In this document: in pieces, positions 18,300-27,228 of the stretch
Layout: every line of letters starts with the position of its first letter
Position numbering within the stretch: position 1 is the stretch's first letter
Assembly: GCA_022563855.1 (NCBI GenBank)
Contig: JADFMN010000003.1
Location: forward strand, 1-64,000
DNA length: 64,000 nucleotides
Source of the DNA: Armatimonadota bacterium
GTDB taxonomy: Bacteria > Armatimonadota > Fimbriimonadia > Fimbriimonadales > Fimbriimonadaceae
Direction: 5' to 3'
The notes under the pieces: generated by a model
The model's input: only the letters and a program-made list of their open reading frames with translations
Database searches by the model: none
Told to the model about the DNA's origin: nothing
Made by a program: the position numbers and the translations under genes

Positions 18300-18821
18300 C
18301 TACCGATCGCGTCGTCTTCCGACGTGAATCGAATCGTGCCGCGCCCAACCGGCGAAGTCGAAGGATATCCTTGAGTCGCGCGCCTGGAATTGCAGTTCCA
18401 TCATGTCGACTACCCGGCGATGATGGCCGTCGCCGATCTCGACGTTGTCGCGGACGTGGACGCGCAGGCCTCCTCGGAACCGGTGGGTACCGTCTCGGGT
18501 CGTAACCTCAAACACCGCCGGGCCGGAGAACCAGGCCTCGTGCCGGCCGAGCCGGAGGTGGTTGATGTGAAAGCTGACGATGTGCACCTTGCCGCGATCC
18601 CGGATGTGGACTCCGAATCGGAAGCGGCCCTCTGCACGATGGTCGGCCGTCTGAGTCACGTGAAACGCGAACCGAGCGTCGATGTCGTGCCGCCCATGGA
18701 GAACCCCCTCGCCGACTGCGAAGTTCGTCCATTGCTCTGACGAGGCCGTTCTGATCTGCGCCGAACCCAAGCATGCGGCAAGAACTGCCAATAAAACCAA
18801 GAAAAGTCGTGTGTTCCTCAT
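18300..18821 (-). CDS. Small exported protein of unknown function
   Basis: A 173-residue protein with a signal peptide (LFLVLLAVLAACLGSAQ). The mature part is unusually rich in His and Arg with a repeated beta pattern (RDRGKVHIVSFHINHL, RGGLRVHVRDNVEIGD). The cysteine in AACLGS might make it a lipoprotein, but the spacing fits signal peptidase I as well. ATG 18821 is chosen because GAGGAG sits five bases upstream; an in-frame GTG at 18833 overlaps that site. It is bracketed by two copies of the AGGTCCTAT spacer repeat. Confidence 0.6.
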   Translation of the reverse strand: MRNTRLFLVLLAVLAACLGSAQIRTASSEQWTNFAVGEGVLHGRHDIDARFAFHVTQTADHRAEGRFRFGVHIRDRGKVHIVSFHINHLRLGRHEAWFSGPAVFEVTTRDGTHRFRGGLRVHVRDNVEIGDGHHRRVVDMMELQFQARDSRISFDFAGWARHDSIHVGRRRDR

Positions 18822-18956
18822 ATCGCTCCTCACGAAACGCGCTCAAGAACTCCTGTTCTGTTAGACGGCGGCAACGGGCAAAGGTTCATAGACCAGCATT
18901 CTCCGTCCGACAGCATTGGCCTGCGAGGCTATGAGCTTTGTGCGAAGAGAGCCGAC

Positions 18957-18990
18957 TAGATACGTCCTATAAGACCTATATGACCTATTC
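18957..18990. repeat. AGGTCCTA/AGGACCTAT spacer repeat, right copy
   Basis: ATACGTCCTATAAGACC and ATATGACCTATTC resemble the words at 18241-18281. The copy lies just upstream of the 3' end of the response regulator gene. Confidence 0.45.
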
Positions 18991-19009
18991 TAGCTCGAAC
19001 ATCGCAGCG

Positions 19010-19672
19010 TTAAGACCCCTGCACGAGCTTCGCGCGGACGGCCTTCATCGCGGCCTCCGTGCGGCTGTTGACCTGCAACGCCTTCAGGATGTTGCTCACG
19101 TGGTTCTTGACCGTCTTCTCGGCGATCGAGAGGTGGTTGGCGATCTCCTTGTTCCGCATGCCCTTCGCGATCAGCTCGAGGATCTCCGTCTCGCGGTCGC
19201 TGAGCACGTACAGCTCGGTGTCGTCCGTCTCGTCGTCGTCTTTGACTCGCCTGAAGTCGATGATCACCTTGGCAGCGATCTTGGGCGTCACCTTGGCCTC
19301 GCCGCGGTGCGCCAGCCGGATCGCATCGACCACGTCTTGCGGCGACGAGGTCTTGAGAAGGTAGCCCAGCGCGCCGGCGCGGAACGCCTCGAACACCGTG
19401 TCGTCCTCTTCGCTGACGGTCAGGACGACGATCTGGGTGTCCTTCTCCATCTTCACGATCCGCCGCATGAGCTCCATTCCGTCCATGCGGGGCATGTTGA
19501 TATCTGTGAGGAGAACGTTCGGAGCCTGCTTCTCACAGGCCTCCCACGCCTCCTGGCCGTCTCCGCAGACGGCTTGAACCTCGCACTCCGGCATGAGGGT
19601 CAGCGCTCGCTGGATGGCGCTGCGGAACGCAGGCTCATCCTCGGCGATGACGACTCGGATCGTGGACGACAT
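19010..19672 (-). CDS. NarL/FixJ family response regulator
   Basis: The protein is 220 residues from ATG 19672. The receiver domain (about 1-125) has acidic residues in VIAEDEPAF, the phospho-acceptor Asp in LLTDINMPRMDG, the switch Thr in VVLTVSEED and the Lys in YLLKTSS. The LuxR-type helix-turn-helix (about 155-215) contains LSDRETEILELIAKGM and IAEKTVKNHVSNIL. No histidine kinase is adjacent, so its input is unknown. TATAAT lies seven bases before this start (minus strand 19685-19680), which favours it over the upstream in-frame start that would add 16 residues. Confidence 0.9.
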   Translation of the reverse strand: MSSTIRVVIAEDEPAFRSAIQRALTLMPECEVQAVCGDGQEAWEACEKQAPNVLLTDINMPRMDGMELMRRIVKMEKDTQIVVLTVSEEDDTVFEAFRAGALGYLLKTSSPQDVVDAIRLAHRGEAKVTPKIAAKVIIDFRRVKDDDETDDTELYVLSDRETEILELIAKGMRNKEIANHLSIAEKTVKNHVSNILKALQVNSRTEAAMKAVRAKLVQGS

Positions 19673-19731
19673 ATCCGGGATTATACTTGCACGACCTGCG
19701 AATTGGAGCCGTCGAGTCATAATCTGGTGTT

Positions 19732-20700
19732 ATGGCCCTGCTGTCAGTGCGCGACCTGAACGTTCATATTCAGGACGCACATATCTTGAGGGGCGTCTCG
19801 TTCGACGTTGAACCTGGGGACACGCTCGGCGTAGTCGGGGAATCGGGCTGCGGCAAGTCGATGACCGGGTTGACTTTGATGGGGATGCTGCCGCGCACGG
19901 CCCGAATCACGAAAGGAAGCGTCGAGTTCGGCGGCCGCGACCTCACGTCGATCTCGAAGAAGGAGTGGCTGAAGATTCGCGGCCAGGAGATCTCGATGGT
20001 CATGCAGGACCCGTTCACCAGCCTCAACCCGATGATGAGGGTCGGCGACCAGATCGCGGAGGTGTTCCGGCTGCACCACGGTCAGCGTCGGAAAGAGGCG
20101 CGGGCAAACGCGCTAGAGATGCTCAAGAAGGTCGGCGTTCCGGCGCCAGAGGATTCATACCGCAAGTTCCAGCATCAGATGAGCGGCGGGCAGCGTCAAC
20201 GAATCGTCATCGCGATCGCGTTCGCGAGCAAGCCGAAACTGCTCATCGCAGACGAGCCGACGACCGCGCTGGACGTAACGCTGCAAGCGCAAATCCTGCA
20301 CCTGCTGCGAGACTTGCAGAAACAGGAGAACACCGCCGTAATCCTGATTTCGCACGACATCGGGGTGATCGGCTGTCTCGCCACGAACATCGCGGTCTAC
20401 TACGCCGGTCGGGTCGTAGAGTTCGGGCGGGCGGAAGCGGTGCTGAAATCGCCGGTCCATCCGTATACGCAGGCTTTGCTCGCGGCTCTTCCGCGCGTCG
20501 GCCAGGAGCGTCTTGCGTCGATCGGCGGCCAGCCGCCGAATCTAGCGAAGCTCCCGCCTGGCTGCTCGTTCGCTCCGCGGTGCCCCAAGCGATTCGACGC
20601 GTGCAAAGTCGAGCCAGGCTTGCTGGCGCTTGGGCAGGAGCGGCTGTCAGCTTGTTGGCTGGCTCAGGCAGACAGCGCTACTCCCCCAGCAGAGAGTTGA
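19732..20700 (+). CDS. Oligopeptide/dipeptide ABC transporter ATP-binding protein
   Basis: A 322-residue OppD/DppD-type ATPase with Walker A GESGCGKS (36-43), Q-loop VMQDPFTSLNP, signature MSGGQRQR, Walker B LLIADEP and switch ISHDIG. It ends with the oligopeptide-specific C-terminal extension, which has the Cys cluster GCSFAPRCPKRFDAC. It should energise uptake of peptides or related solutes, but no permease or binding-protein gene is nearby, so it may serve a transporter encoded elsewhere. CATAAT lies eight bases before the ATG. Its 3' end overlaps the convergent TetR gene by 23 bases. Confidence 0.9.
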   Translation: MALLSVRDLNVHIQDAHILRGVSFDVEPGDTLGVVGESGCGKSMTGLTLMGMLPRTARITKGSVEFGGRDLTSISKKEWLKIRGQEISMVMQDPFTSLNPMMRVGDQIAEVFRLHHGQRRKEARANALEMLKKVGVPAPEDSYRKFQHQMSGGQRQRIVIAIAFASKPKLLIADEPTTALDVTLQAQILHLLRDLQKQENTAVILISHDIGVIGCLATNIAVYYAGRVVEFGRAEAVLKSPVHPYTQALLAALPRVGQERLASIGGQPPNLAKLPPGCSFAPRCPKRFDACKVEPGLLALGQERLSACWLAQADSATPPAES

Positions 20701-21241
20701 ACACCGTGTCGAGGTGCCTCTGCGGTTCGAACTTGTCTTCGAGCATGTGCGACGCGATCCCCATCCCGAAGAGCGTCGCCATCAGCAACTCGGCGTCGGC
20801 GTACGGTGAATCCGCTTTCAGGGCATCGGCTGCTTTTGCCTTGGTCAACTGCTCTTCGATGAACCCCTTCCACTCGTCCCAGATCGAGCCGAGCTTCGCG
20901 CGAATCTGAGGATACTCGATCCCGGCGACGTAAAGCCCGGCCAGCACCTTCACAAACCGACTCTGCGGCCTACAGTACGCCTCGGCGAGGGCGATCTCGT
21001 TTTCGATCTTCTGCCTGTGCCCTCGCGCGCCTTTTTGGAACTGCACGCGATCCCGAATGAGCTGGTGCAGCGCGTATTCGGCGACCGCAACCAAAAGGTC
21101 GATGCGCCGAGCAAAGTAGTAGTGCACTGTAGCGTGGTTGATGCCGAGCTTGGCGGCGACCGTCCGGGCGTGGAGAGCCTCCAGCCCCTCGTTCCCCAAG
21201 ATGTCGTAAGCGGCCTGTCGGATTTGCTCGTCGCGGTTCAC
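20678..21241 (-). CDS. TetR family transcriptional regulator
   Basis: A 187-residue protein. The N-terminal helix-turn-helix RTVAAKLGINHATVHYYF (about 26-43) with the usual YYF helix is followed by an all-helical ligand domain. The target is unknown; the tail-to-tail oligopeptide ATPase gene is one possibility. A GTG start at 21241 is supported by TAGAAT ending six bases upstream on the minus strand. Confidence 0.85.
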   Translation of the reverse strand: MNRDEQIRQAAYDILGNEGLEALHARTVAAKLGINHATVHYYFARRIDLLVAVAEYALHQLIRDRVQFQKGARGHRQKIENEIALAEAYCRPQSRFVKVLAGLYVAGIEYPQIRAKLGSIWDEWKGFIEEQLTKAKAADALKADSPYADAELLMATLFGMGIASHMLEDKFEPQRHLDTVFNSLLGE

Positions 21242-21334
21242 CGCTCTATTCTAACCAGGTGGTTTGCAAGAATGCTAGTGGCCGATTAGCCCTTTGCGAG
21301 ATTCTCGGCCTAGCTGGCTCGTCAGAATGTTTCA

Positions 21335-22423
21335 GTGGATCCGTATCCTCGTACCTGGGTTGAAGTGGATTTGCCCGCGCTCGGTCGGAACTTGACCGTC
21401 GTGAGGGGCATCGTAGGTTCGGAGGTCAAGGTGGCCCTGGTGGCCAAGGCCGACGCCTACGGGCACGGCCTGGTCCCGGTGTGCAGGTACGCGCTTCGCT
21501 TCGGCGCTGATTACCTTGCAGTGGCCACCGTTCAAGAGGGCATAGCCCTGCGCGATGCAGGGATCGACGCGCCGATTCTGGTCCTCTCCCCCATGCTCCC
21601 AGTTGAGGCCGACCAGGCGGCGTTCTACGGCCTGGAGATCACGGTCGAAGGGCTCGAAATGAGCCAGGAGCTGAGCCGCGCGGCGCTGGAGTGCGGGCGA
21701 GACGTGAACCTTCACCTTAAGGTCGATACCGGACTATCGCGGTTCGGGTGCAAGCCGGAAGAGGCCGACGACGTGGCGGAGGCGATCACAGAGCTCCCGG
21801 GAGTAGATCTCATCGGCGTATCGCATCACTTTGCAACGGCGTCCGACCCGGACTCCGCAAAGCGCCAGATGCGACGGTTCCGCGATGCGATAGAAGCCTG
21901 CGAGCGAAACGGGATCACGTTTGCCATCCGACATGAGGCCAACTCGACTGCCACCGTGACCTACCCTGAGTCGCACCTCGACATGGTCCGCGTCGGAATG
22001 ATGGCGTACGGGTTCGGCGGGCATGCAGACATCGAGCCGGTGCTCAGTTGGTACAGCCGGATTTCGTCGCTGCGCGCGGTCGGACCGGGTGCGACACTCA
22101 GCTACGGTGAGACGTTTGCAGTTGAACGAGACATGCTTATCGCTACGGTCGGAGTCGGATACGGCGACGGTTACCCGCGGCGGTTGGACAGTAGCGCCTT
22201 CGTTTTGATTCGCGGCCAGCGCGCGCCGGTCGTGGGGGCCGTCTGCATGGATCAGGTGCTCGTGGACGTCACCAAAATCGAAGGCGCAGTACCGGGAGAC
22301 GTCGTCACGCTCATCGGCGACGGGGTCACCGCCGCGCAGCTCGCGGAGGCGGCGGGCACGATCTCGCACGAGATCGTAACGCGCATCATGTCCCGCGTCG
22401 CACGCCGGTATCTGTACGACTAG
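21335..22423 (+). CDS. alr: Alanine racemase
   Basis: A 362-residue PLP enzyme that interconverts L- and D-alanine for peptidoglycan. The PLP lysine is in VAKADAYGHG (K38), the catalytic Tyr in LSYGETF, and VDTGLSRFG, RHEANSTAT and VCMDQVLVDV fit the family. GTG 21335 is used because CAGAAT ends six bases upstream. Its last codons, encoding VARRYLYD, reappear at about 23560-23587 beyond the next gene, which marks an insertion between alr and serA. Confidence 0.92.
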   Translation: MDPYPRTWVEVDLPALGRNLTVVRGIVGSEVKVALVAKADAYGHGLVPVCRYALRFGADYLAVATVQEGIALRDAGIDAPILVLSPMLPVEADQAAFYGLEITVEGLEMSQELSRAALECGRDVNLHLKVDTGLSRFGCKPEEADDVAEAITELPGVDLIGVSHHFATASDPDSAKRQMRRFRDAIEACERNGITFAIRHEANSTATVTYPESHLDMVRVGMMAYGFGGHADIEPVLSWYSRISSLRAVGPGATLSYGETFAVERDMLIATVGVGYGDGYPRRLDSSAFVLIRGQRAPVVGAVCMDQVLVDVTKIEGAVPGDVVTLIGDGVTAAQLAEAAGTISHEIVTRIMSRVARRYLYD

Positions 22424-22562
22424 GTGCTGATGGCTGGCTCAGTTTCAGCAGTCCGGCTTGCTCAAACTGATGCACCGAGTAGCTAAGGTTGGCTGGGCGG
22501 CGGTTACGACCTGTAATCGAATCAACGAATCTTCTGCTGACCGTCGAGGCTGCTCGATCCGG

Positions 22563-23528
22563 TCACTTCCGCTTTAGTATCATGATCGGCGGGATGTTGC
22601 CTGCCGAGTCATGTGGGACGAGCGTTGTCCTATCCTCGGTTAGGCGCAGTTCCATAGTCAAGGCGTCGAGTTCCGTGGCGTCCATTAGAGCAGCCGCTTC
22701 CTCCGAAACGGACACTTTGAGAAAAACACTCGCTCCTTCCTCACTCACAGCCCACATTCCTTCCGGCGCGTCGTCTCCGAACCACCTGAAAGTCATGTCG
22801 TCCATAAGGTGCACGCCACCCGTCTCGAACTCGGAATCCTCTTTCATAATTTGCACGTCAGCCTCGCTCATCACCCCGCGCATGTCGTCCCAGCGTGCGT
22901 CCATATCGAACCACATTGACCACTCACCGACGAAGTCCGCAACCTCGCCGCTCGCCGCATAAGTGTACGGGTCGTCAGGCACCGGCGTCTCAGTTGCAAC
23001 GGTCCCAGGGCGCGTGTAGACGAGCTTGCCGACCTGCACCACCGTATCCGTCAGCGACTGCCCGTCTTCCGCAATTTTAAGGCTCATAACCGGTTCGGAA
23101 GGTCTTGGGGTGATCTCTTCGGTACTTCGTTCTTCACCAGTCACGGGCTGGACGCTCGTGGTTGTGCTCAACGGCCCTCCGCTCAGCTTCGAGACCGTGA
23201 TCGACTCGCGGTCCTCGCTCAGCTCCCAAGTTCCCTGGCTCATCGTGAAGGCGGGTATTCCGACAATTCCGAAAATTACGGTCCCGTCGGCGTTCAGCTT
23301 GAGGTGCCACACGATCATTGCAGCGTTTCGCCTCATGGTTCTTTCCAGCACTTCGCGGTCGCCTTCGGGGAACGTCTCGTGCATAGTGTCGAGATCCTCG
23401 TCGGTGATCACTGTATGGCCCTCCCACTTGCCCGTAAAGTCCGACATAGCCGCGACTGGCTCCGTTTCGTTCTTGCACGAGGCGGTCAGCAACGAGACGA
23501 CGACTAGGGAGAAAAAGAGTTCTCTCAA
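22563..23528 (-). CDS. Lipoprotein with two related domains, unknown function
   Basis: A 321-residue protein with a lipobox LLTASC at residues 13-18. Two halves look like an internal duplication: DFTGKWEGHTVITDEDLDT with ERTMRRNAAMIVWHLKLN and DGTVIFG, then DFVGEWSMWFDMD with the later MDDMTFRWFG. Each could be a small lipocalin-like or META-like barrel; that is inference. A TTG start with AAGGA just upstream is used. It is the only gene between the intact 3' end of alr and a displaced copy of that end, so it is probably an acquired cassette. Confidence 0.6.
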   Translation of the reverse strand: MRELFFSLVVVSLLTASCKNETEPVAAMSDFTGKWEGHTVITDEDLDTMHETFPEGDREVLERTMRRNAAMIVWHLKLNADGTVIFGIVGIPAFTMSQGTWELSEDRESITVSKLSGGPLSTTTSVQPVTGEERSTEEITPRPSEPVMSLKIAEDGQSLTDTVVQVGKLVYTRPGTVATETPVPDDPYTYAASGEVADFVGEWSMWFDMDARWDDMRGVMSEADVQIMKEDSEFETGGVHLMDDMTFRWFGDDAPEGMWAVSEEGASVFLKVSVSEEAAALMDATELDALTMELRLTEDRTTLVPHDSAGNIPPIMILKRK

Positions 23529-23559
23529 TTCCTTGCGCTCCTCCCTGAAGTATACGTCA

Positions 23560-23587
23560 CGTTGCGCGCAGGTACCTGTACGACTAG
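23560..23587 (+). pseudogene. alr: Displaced 3' end of alr
   Basis: The bases GTT GCG CGC AGG TAC CTG then TAC GAC TAG encode VARRYLYD and a stop, the same C-terminus as the intact alr gene. Five of these eight codons differ synonymously from the intact copy. Its TAG overlaps the stop of convergent serA, so this is probably the ancestral end of alr, with the intact copy's end brought in by the inserted DNA. Confidence 0.75.
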
Positions 23588-24792
23588 TTGGTCGAGATCG
23601 GCAGCACGCTCGCGTCGAAGATGTCGCTGTGCGTGCGGATTGTGACCAGTGCCTGTTCCGAGGGCGCCTTGTCCAGGGAGACGTGCGCGATGGCCGCCTT
23701 CGCCTTGCCCAGGATGACGTTCTCCATCTCTTGCACGTTCACCGAGTCGTCGCGCAACACGTCGAACACGTGCGCGAGCACGCCGACCTTGTCGAGGTGC
23801 CGCACGACGAGCAGGTGCGTCGCGATCTCGCCTCGCGTGACGTTCACCACGTTCGGAACGCCGCCGCTCGAGACGAACTCCTTTACGATCTGTACGACTT
23901 CATCGGCCACGGCCCCCTGCGCCTGCGCGGTGCTGGCGCCGATGTGGTGCGTGCAGTAGATTCCGGGGATATCCTTGATCTCGCCGTCGTAGCTCGCCTC
24001 GCCAGTCGTCGGCTCTCCCTCGATCACGTCGAGTCCGGCGACGATCTTGCCGGAGTTGACAGCCGCGATCAGGTCGTCCTGCACGACGACCTCCGCGCGG
24101 CTGGTGTTGATGAAGTAAGCCCCGTCCTTCATCGCGTCAAAGAAGCGCTTGTCGATCATCCTCGTCGTCTCCGAACGGAGCGCGACGTGCACCGAGACGA
24201 TGTCTGACTGTTGCGCCAACTCCTCGAGCGACTCCGCGCGACCGATGTTCAGACCGACTGCGGACTCCGGCGTCAAGAACCGGCTGAACCCCACGACGTT
24301 CATCCCGAACGCCTGCGCGCGCACGATCAGCTCTTGGGCCACGTTGCCCAGGCCGATGATGCCGAGCGTGCGACCGTACAGCCCCTTTCCTTTGCCGAAC
24401 CGCTTCTTGTTCCACTTTCCGGCTCGCAGCTCTGCGACGTTGTCGGGGATGAAGCGGTCGAGAGCGAGCATCAGCCCGAACGCCAGCTCGGCCACCGCGA
24501 TCGAGTTCTTGCCTGGGCAGTTCGCGACGTAAGTCCCACGCGTGCTGGCTGCCTCGACGTCAATGGTGTTATAGCCGGAGCCGGCGCGAATAATCAGCGA
24601 TAGGTTTGAGCCGTCCATAACGTTCTCGGGAACCCTCGTAGAGCGCACGATCAGGATTTCAGCCTGCGTCTCTTTCAGAGCATCGGCGAGAGCCCTTTCC
24701 TTCAGATCGGGATTGCTGACAACCTCGTACCCGAGGTCGCTGAGCCCGTCGAGGGCGCTCTGTTCGAGCTTGTCGGCGACTAGAACTTTCAT
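23584..24792 (-). CDS. serA: D-3-phosphoglycerate dehydrogenase
   Basis: A 402-residue 2-hydroxyacid dehydrogenase, the first enzyme of serine synthesis. It has the Rossmann loop LGIIGLGNVAQ, the catalytic Arg in FINTSRAEVV, the Glu in GLDVIEGEP and the His in CTHHIGAST. The last 75 residues form an ACT domain (VGVLAHVFDVLRDDSVNVQ), suggesting serine feedback. There is no intervening ASB domain. TAAACT lies eight bases before the ATG. Note VALRSETTRM where most relatives have VPLTPET, a small change beside the active site. Confidence 0.88.
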   Translation of the reverse strand: MKVLVADKLEQSALDGLSDLGYEVVSNPDLKERALADALKETQAEILIVRSTRVPENVMDGSNLSLIIRAGSGYNTIDVEAASTRGTYVANCPGKNSIAVAELAFGLMLALDRFIPDNVAELRAGKWNKKRFGKGKGLYGRTLGIIGLGNVAQELIVRAQAFGMNVVGFSRFLTPESAVGLNIGRAESLEELAQQSDIVSVHVALRSETTRMIDKRFFDAMKDGAYFINTSRAEVVVQDDLIAAVNSGKIVAGLDVIEGEPTTGEASYDGEIKDIPGIYCTHHIGASTAQAQGAVADEVVQIVKEFVSSGGVPNVVNVTRGEIATHLLVVRHLDKVGVLAHVFDVLRDDSVNVQEMENVILGKAKAAIAHVSLDKAPSEQALVTIRTHSDIFDASVLPISTN

Positions 24793-24808
24793 CGCCCGCG
24801 AGTTTACA

Positions 24809-26974
24809 TTAAGGCTTCTTCAGCACGCCGGAAAGAACCCGCTCCATAGGTTCGAGGCACTCGGAATCTGTACATGGCTGGAACCGCAGTTGAACCTCGA
24901 AGTCGGCCTTCGGACTCGTCGTTCGCAGGCGCAGGGCAATCCGCACCTGCCCCTTCAGTTGGTCGTTTTCTCCGTCCGGGAACGACGCCTCTCCGAGCAC
25001 GCCCTCGACGTGAAGCGAGGTCGGTGTCAGCCAGTTTGCCGGTGGATCGTCGGTGTTGATGTGCCACCCGTCCGGCAGGTCGATGACGACCTCGGCGTGC
25101 CCCCAGCCCTGCTCGTCAGCTTCTATCTCAGCGGGCTCGATTCTCACGTCGATGCTTGGCGGCGCTGAGCCAGAGACGGCCACTCCGTCCCTGTGCTCGA
25201 GCATGTAGTCAAGGGCCAAGCTCTGCAGGCTGGTGGTAGCCGTCGGCAGGCGCTGCATCCAGCCTGCGCACGCGCTCAACAGCTCTCTCGTCTCGTCGCT
25301 TCTGCCCAGGCGCCAGAGTACGCGACCTGCCTCTGCGGAGGCGCTCGGCGTTGAGCCGTCGGTCACCGGCCTCATGCGGCCGAACAGCTCTTCGTGCTCG
25401 TTGCTCGTCAGGAAGAAGCCGCCCCGATCTTCGTCGCGGAACAGCGCGCACATCTCGTCGACGAGTTCGGACGCCGCGCTCTGCCAACGTTCGTTGCCAG
25501 TGGCGTCGTGCAGATCGAGAAGGCCGTTCGCCATCGAGGCGTAATCGTCGAGGAAGCCCAGACCTGATGGTTTGCCTTTGCAGAATTGGCGAGGCAGCCG
25601 CCCGCTCTGTATGAGGTCGAGCCAGGCGGTCGCGGCGCGCTCTGCAAGCTCAAGCCGTCCGGTCACTGCGGCCGCTCCTATCATCATGCCGTTCCAGCCA
25701 GCCAAGCACTTGTCGTCCACGCCGGGTTCTGGACGGCTGGATCTGGCTTCAGCGAGTTTGCGCAGGTCGTCCGCAAACGCGTCCCCTTGATCCTGCCCGA
25801 GCCGGAGTACGTTGCGCCCCGACGGCTCTCGAGTCGCTTCGTCATCGAAGTTGCCCTCGGCCGAGACGTCGTATGCGTCGCAGAACGTGGCTGCGCGCTC
25901 GCCCAAAACGTCCGCGATCTCATCCGCCGTCCATGTGTAGAAAAGGCCCTCTCCGCCATCCGAGTCGGCGTCGACGGACGAGTAGAACAGGCCCTCCGGC
26001 GACGTCATAGAGCCTTCGATCCATCGCATCGTGCCGTCGATCGTCCGGTGAAAGAGCGACGCAAGACGTTCGTCGCCCGTCGACTTTTCTGCGGCTGCGA
26101 ATTGGTGGAGCAACAGCGCGTTGTCGGTCAGCATCTTCTCGAAGTGCGGCAGCCCCCAGTTCTCGTCGACCGAGTACCGGTGGAATCCGCCGCCAACGTG
26201 GTCGTGAATGCCGCCGAGCGCGATCTTCTCCAGCGTGAACAGCGCCATGTGCCCAGCCCGGCCCGAGAGGTCGTCGATCGTCGAGGCGTCGCCGCCAAAG
26301 ACGTGGCGCTGGGCTGCGTACTCGATCAGGAACTGGATCGTTGTATGCGGCGGGAACTTCGGGCGATCTCCGTAGCCGCCGTGTTCGAAGTCGAAGCTGT
26401 CGTGCAGTTGCGAGACGCACGCGTCGAGCTGGGTGTACTCCATCGCCTGCGCCAGCCGCCCAGCTGGCTTTGAGAACGCGCTCCGCAGCGCTTCGCCAAA
26501 TTTCTCAGCAGTCTTCCTCACCTGCTCTTTCTGCGACTCCCAGCTCTGACCTAGGCTGGACACGACGGTGCGGAATCCGGGGTAGTCGCCGCGCGCTTCC
26601 TTGGGGAAGTACGTCCCGGCGTAGAACGGTGCCTTGGAAGGCGTCAGGAAGACGCTGATGGGCCACCCGCCATGGCCCGTCGCCATCTGCACCGCCGCCA
26701 TATACACCTCGTCTACGTCGGGCCGCTCCTCCCGATCGACCTTGATGCTGATGAAGTACTGGTTCAGCGCGTCGGCGATCTCTTGGTCCTGAAAGCATTC
26801 GTGCGCCATGACGTGGCACCAATGGCAGGCGCTGTATCCGATGCTTAGGAAGATCGGTTTGTCTTCTGCCAAAGCCTTGTCGAGCGCCTCCTTGCCCCAC
26901 GCGTGCCAGTGCACAGGGTCGTCCAAGTGCTGTCTCAGATACGGCGAAGTCTCGCTTGCGAGACGGTTTGCCAT
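24809..26974 (-). CDS. DUF255 thioredoxin-like protein (YyaL/SSP411 family) with C-terminal DsbD-alpha-like domain
   Basis: A 721-residue protein. The N-terminal thioredoxin-fold domain has SACHWCHVM (C50, C53) and the family hallmark GGWPISVFLTP. It is followed by the six-hairpin glycosidase-like region (DHVGGGFHRYSVDENW, PHFEKMLTDNA) to about residue 590. The last 110 residues resemble the N-terminal domain of DsbD: LPDGWHINTDDPP, PTSLHVEG and a Cys pair in FQPCTDSECLEP. I infer a redox role for the tail; the family's overall function is poorly known. No signal peptide is seen. CAAAAT lies five bases before the ATG. Confidence 0.82.
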   Translation of the reverse strand: MANRLASETSPYLRQHLDDPVHWHAWGKEALDKALAEDKPIFLSIGYSACHWCHVMAHECFQDQEIADALNQYFISIKVDREERPDVDEVYMAAVQMATGHGGWPISVFLTPSKAPFYAGTYFPKEARGDYPGFRTVVSSLGQSWESQKEQVRKTAEKFGEALRSAFSKPAGRLAQAMEYTQLDACVSQLHDSFDFEHGGYGDRPKFPPHTTIQFLIEYAAQRHVFGGDASTIDDLSGRAGHMALFTLEKIALGGIHDHVGGGFHRYSVDENWGLPHFEKMLTDNALLLHQFAAAEKSTGDERLASLFHRTIDGTMRWIEGSMTSPEGLFYSSVDADSDGGEGLFYTWTADEIADVLGERAATFCDAYDVSAEGNFDDEATREPSGRNVLRLGQDQGDAFADDLRKLAEARSSRPEPGVDDKCLAGWNGMMIGAAAVTGRLELAERAATAWLDLIQSGRLPRQFCKGKPSGLGFLDDYASMANGLLDLHDATGNERWQSAASELVDEMCALFRDEDRGGFFLTSNEHEELFGRMRPVTDGSTPSASAEAGRVLWRLGRSDETRELLSACAGWMQRLPTATTSLQSLALDYMLEHRDGVAVSGSAPPSIDVRIEPAEIEADEQGWGHAEVVIDLPDGWHINTDDPPANWLTPTSLHVEGVLGEASFPDGENDQLKGQVRIALRLRTTSPKADFEVQLRFQPCTDSECLEPMERVLSGVLKKP

Positions 26975-27228
26975 GCATCATTTTGACCGACGTCCAGCGA
27001 TTGCTTCAGGACGGATCAGACTTCGAATCGCACGCTTGGCGGTCTTGGGTCTCTATCGCGCCGCCGGACTGTAACAATAATTCTATAAAGACGTGCGGAA
27101 GTTGGCCGAACATAAGGGATGGTTCTGGTCGTCTCGGTGGCCGGAATCACGCCAAGACAAGGCACCCTAGCAATCGCGGAGGCAGTAAATGTCTCTGTAA
27201 TGTGGACACACAATTGGGGGAGAGAACT

